IMG/VR virus record: IMGVR_UViG_3300034101_000185
Location: 1-29,251 of that record
DNA: 29,251 nt
Reading direction: 5' to 3' (one strand)
Source: a virus
Shown: piece after piece, positions 28,298-29,251 of the stretch
Layout: each line of letters starts with the position of its first letter
Position numbering within the stretch: the stretch's first letter is position 1
The notes under the pieces: model-generated
Database searches by the model: none
What the model saw: the letters and a program-made list of their open reading frames with translations, nothing else
What the model was told of the DNA's origin: nothing
Position numbers and translations under genes: made by a program

Positions 28298-28664
28298 CCA
28301 AGAGATTATAGATAAGTTATTTGATTTAAAGGTTGACCTAAAAGCCGACCTTAGCGAGGTTATTGATGAAGTTTACGCAAAGTATCACGATACAGTGAAT
28401 ATGTCTTATAGCGAATTAGAGGCTTGGAGCAAGACGGAATGTTCAAAGTTAGCTTCGTTAGACAGAAGCCCAATAAACCGAAATTTGAGGCTCTTAAGCA
28501 CCAAGAAAGCGGATTGGGGTGCAAACGAGGTAAAGTCTGCTAACAGAACAATTAGCTTTGTTAGTAGAATGAAGAATATGGAGCAAGGGCAACCTGTAAA
28601 CAAAACTTGCCCATCTAAGAGGGATATATCCTTAAAGAACTGGGCATACAATCCAAATAAATAA
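28290..28664 (+). CDS. Conserved phage head-region protein, unknown
   Basis: A 124-residue, largely helical protein overlapping the portal gene by eight bases. The middle and end have a distinctive pattern: SYSELEAWSKTECSKLASLD, RSPINRNLRLLSTKKADWGA, NEVKSANRTISFVSRMKNME and CPSKRDISLKNWAYNP. I recall similar segments in other Bacteroidota phages in this same place, but no function. Being basic and between portal and minor head genes, it could join DNA or the portal; this is not shown. Confidence 0.72.
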   Translation: MNSQEIIDKLFDLKVDLKADLSEVIDEVYAKYHDTVNMSYSELEAWSKTECSKLASLDRSPINRNLRLLSTKKADWGANEVKSANRTISFVSRMKNMEQGQPVNKTCPSKRDISLKNWAYNPNK

Positions 28665-28666
28665 AT

Positions 28667-29059
28667 ATGAATTACGCACAAAAGTTCGTAGAGTTAGCTA
28701 AGCAGTTAATAAGCGAAATAAAGAAAACAACAGGCATCAATCGTAGTGGTATTACACAAGCTGCTTCATTGATTGGTCAAGGCAAAGTAATTAGTTCAAG
28801 AAGTTGGAATCCACCATCTGCAAGTGAGGAAAACGCATACATTGAGGAAAATGGAATGGCTGCTTATGGGAAATGGTTTTTAGGCATTGATGCAAACGCA
28901 GATATGGACACTAAAGAGCATTGGCACTACATTTATACAAGTGATTTTGTAAACGTTGACAGAACTGGACTTATTGCTATTAGACAAAGAGCAGGTCAAC
29001 AAGATCAAACAGATGTATTTAATGCAGCAGGTAAGTTACTTGAAAAATTAGATGCATAA
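28667..29059 (+). CDS. Conserved phage head-region protein, unknown
   Basis: A 130-residue protein. The N-terminus is helical (YAQKFVELAKQLISEIKKTT). A strand/turn-rich middle follows (ISSRSWNPPSASEENAYIEE, then MAAYGKWFLGIDANADMDTK; EHWHYIYTSDFVNVDR), with a final helix (NAAGKLLEKLDA). It starts two bases after the previous stop and its TAA shares one base with the minor head gene's ATG at 29059, so it is coupled to it. No catalytic motif or family recognised. Likely a structural or assembly protein by place. Confidence 0.7.
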   Translation: MNYAQKFVELAKQLISEIKKTTGINRSGITQAASLIGQGKVISSRSWNPPSASEENAYIEENGMAAYGKWFLGIDANADMDTKEHWHYIYTSDFVNVDRTGLIAIRQRAGQQDQTDVFNAAGKLLEKLDA

Positions 29060-29251
29060 TGATTTGGAGCGACTATAAAAAGTTGTATGCAAACGCATTA
29101 AAGACCTATTCGCCTAAGTTCAAAAAAGAACTACAAAGGCAAGTAGATACTTATTGCGATACCCAAGATTTAAACGCTATAAGCGACAAGAAGATAAAAA
29201 AGACCATCCAAAACCTTCATATTGCAATGGGGGTTAAGATGGCACAAATTG
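29059..29251 (+). CDS. Minor head protein, 5' part (continues at window start)
   Basis: This is the 5' part of the Mu F / SPP1 gp7-like minor head gene whose remainder is 1-816. It reads MIWSDYKKLYANALKTYSPK and continues in frame through the repeated 127 bases. The ATG overlaps the preceding TAA by one base. On the circular map the gene has 293 codons plus stop. Confidence 0.88.
   Translation, partial: MIWSDYKKLYANALKTYSPKFKKELQRQVDTYCDTQDLNAISDKKIKKTIQNLHIAMGVKMAQI
29125..29251. repeat. Terminal direct repeat, right copy
   Basis: Identical to 1-127. Removing one copy gives a 29,124-bp circle in which the minor head gene is intact. Confidence 0.93.

Overview
The window is one complete, circular (or circularly permuted) genome of a small tailed phage with siphovirus-type genes. 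Its last 127 bases (29125-29251) repeat its first 127 exactly, so the unit length is 29,124 bp and the gene cut by the window edges runs across the junction. All genes I can support lie on the + strand.

The host is probably a member of the Bacteroidota (Flavobacteriia/Chitinophagia-like). The DNA is AT-rich, start codons are preceded by A-rich leaders rather than Shine-Dalgarno sequences, and the gaps between genes carry the Bacteroidota promoter element TAnnTTTG. Several protein families (Lin1244/DUF4373-like replication protein, HTH_55-like protein, a small zinc-knuckle protein, a small basic FGKRR protein) are also typical of Bacteroidota phages. I see no integrase, excisionase or CI-like repressor, so a strictly lytic lifestyle is likely but not proven.

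Layout in transcription order. (1) Packaging and head, 25397 to 2676 across the junction: small terminase-like protein, large terminase, HK97-type portal, two conserved unknowns, Mu F/SPP1 gp7-like minor head protein, HK97-type prohead protease and major capsid protein, ending in a strong terminator. (2) Connector and tail, 2744-13939: gp6-like connector, head closure, gp10-like and DUF3168-like tail completion proteins, tail tube, a G/GT-type chaperone pair with a likely programmed frameshift on A10, tape measure, a large tail-tip protein, a second tail-tube-like protein with an insertion, and an S74 fibre. (3) Lysis, 13958-17113: eight small genes, most with membrane segments or signal peptides and several overlapping, followed by an M15 peptidase and a lysozyme. 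(4) A calcineurin-like phosphoesterase, a small unknown and a small HExxH protein end at two consecutive terminators. (5) Early/replication region, 18783-23196: small regulators, a DnaA domain IV-like protein without an ATPase, a Bet-type annealing protein, a small protein with an SSB-like DDLPF tail, an HTH_55 protein, then a leader RNA with two hairpins whose 7-nt loops are perfectly complementary, ahead of the Lin1244-type replication protein and its partner. (6) 23209-25373: small proteins, NinG, a NUMOD4-HNH-AP2 homing endonuclease, a zinc ribbon and a ParB-like protein, leading back to the terminase.

The most interesting signals are the predicted kissing-loop leader at 21659-21735, three promoters whose -7 element lies exactly 4 nt before an ATG (suggesting leaderless mRNAs), the frameshift site at 5391-5400, and the separate DnaA-domain-IV and SSB-tail proteins in a phage with no visible helicase, primase or polymerase.
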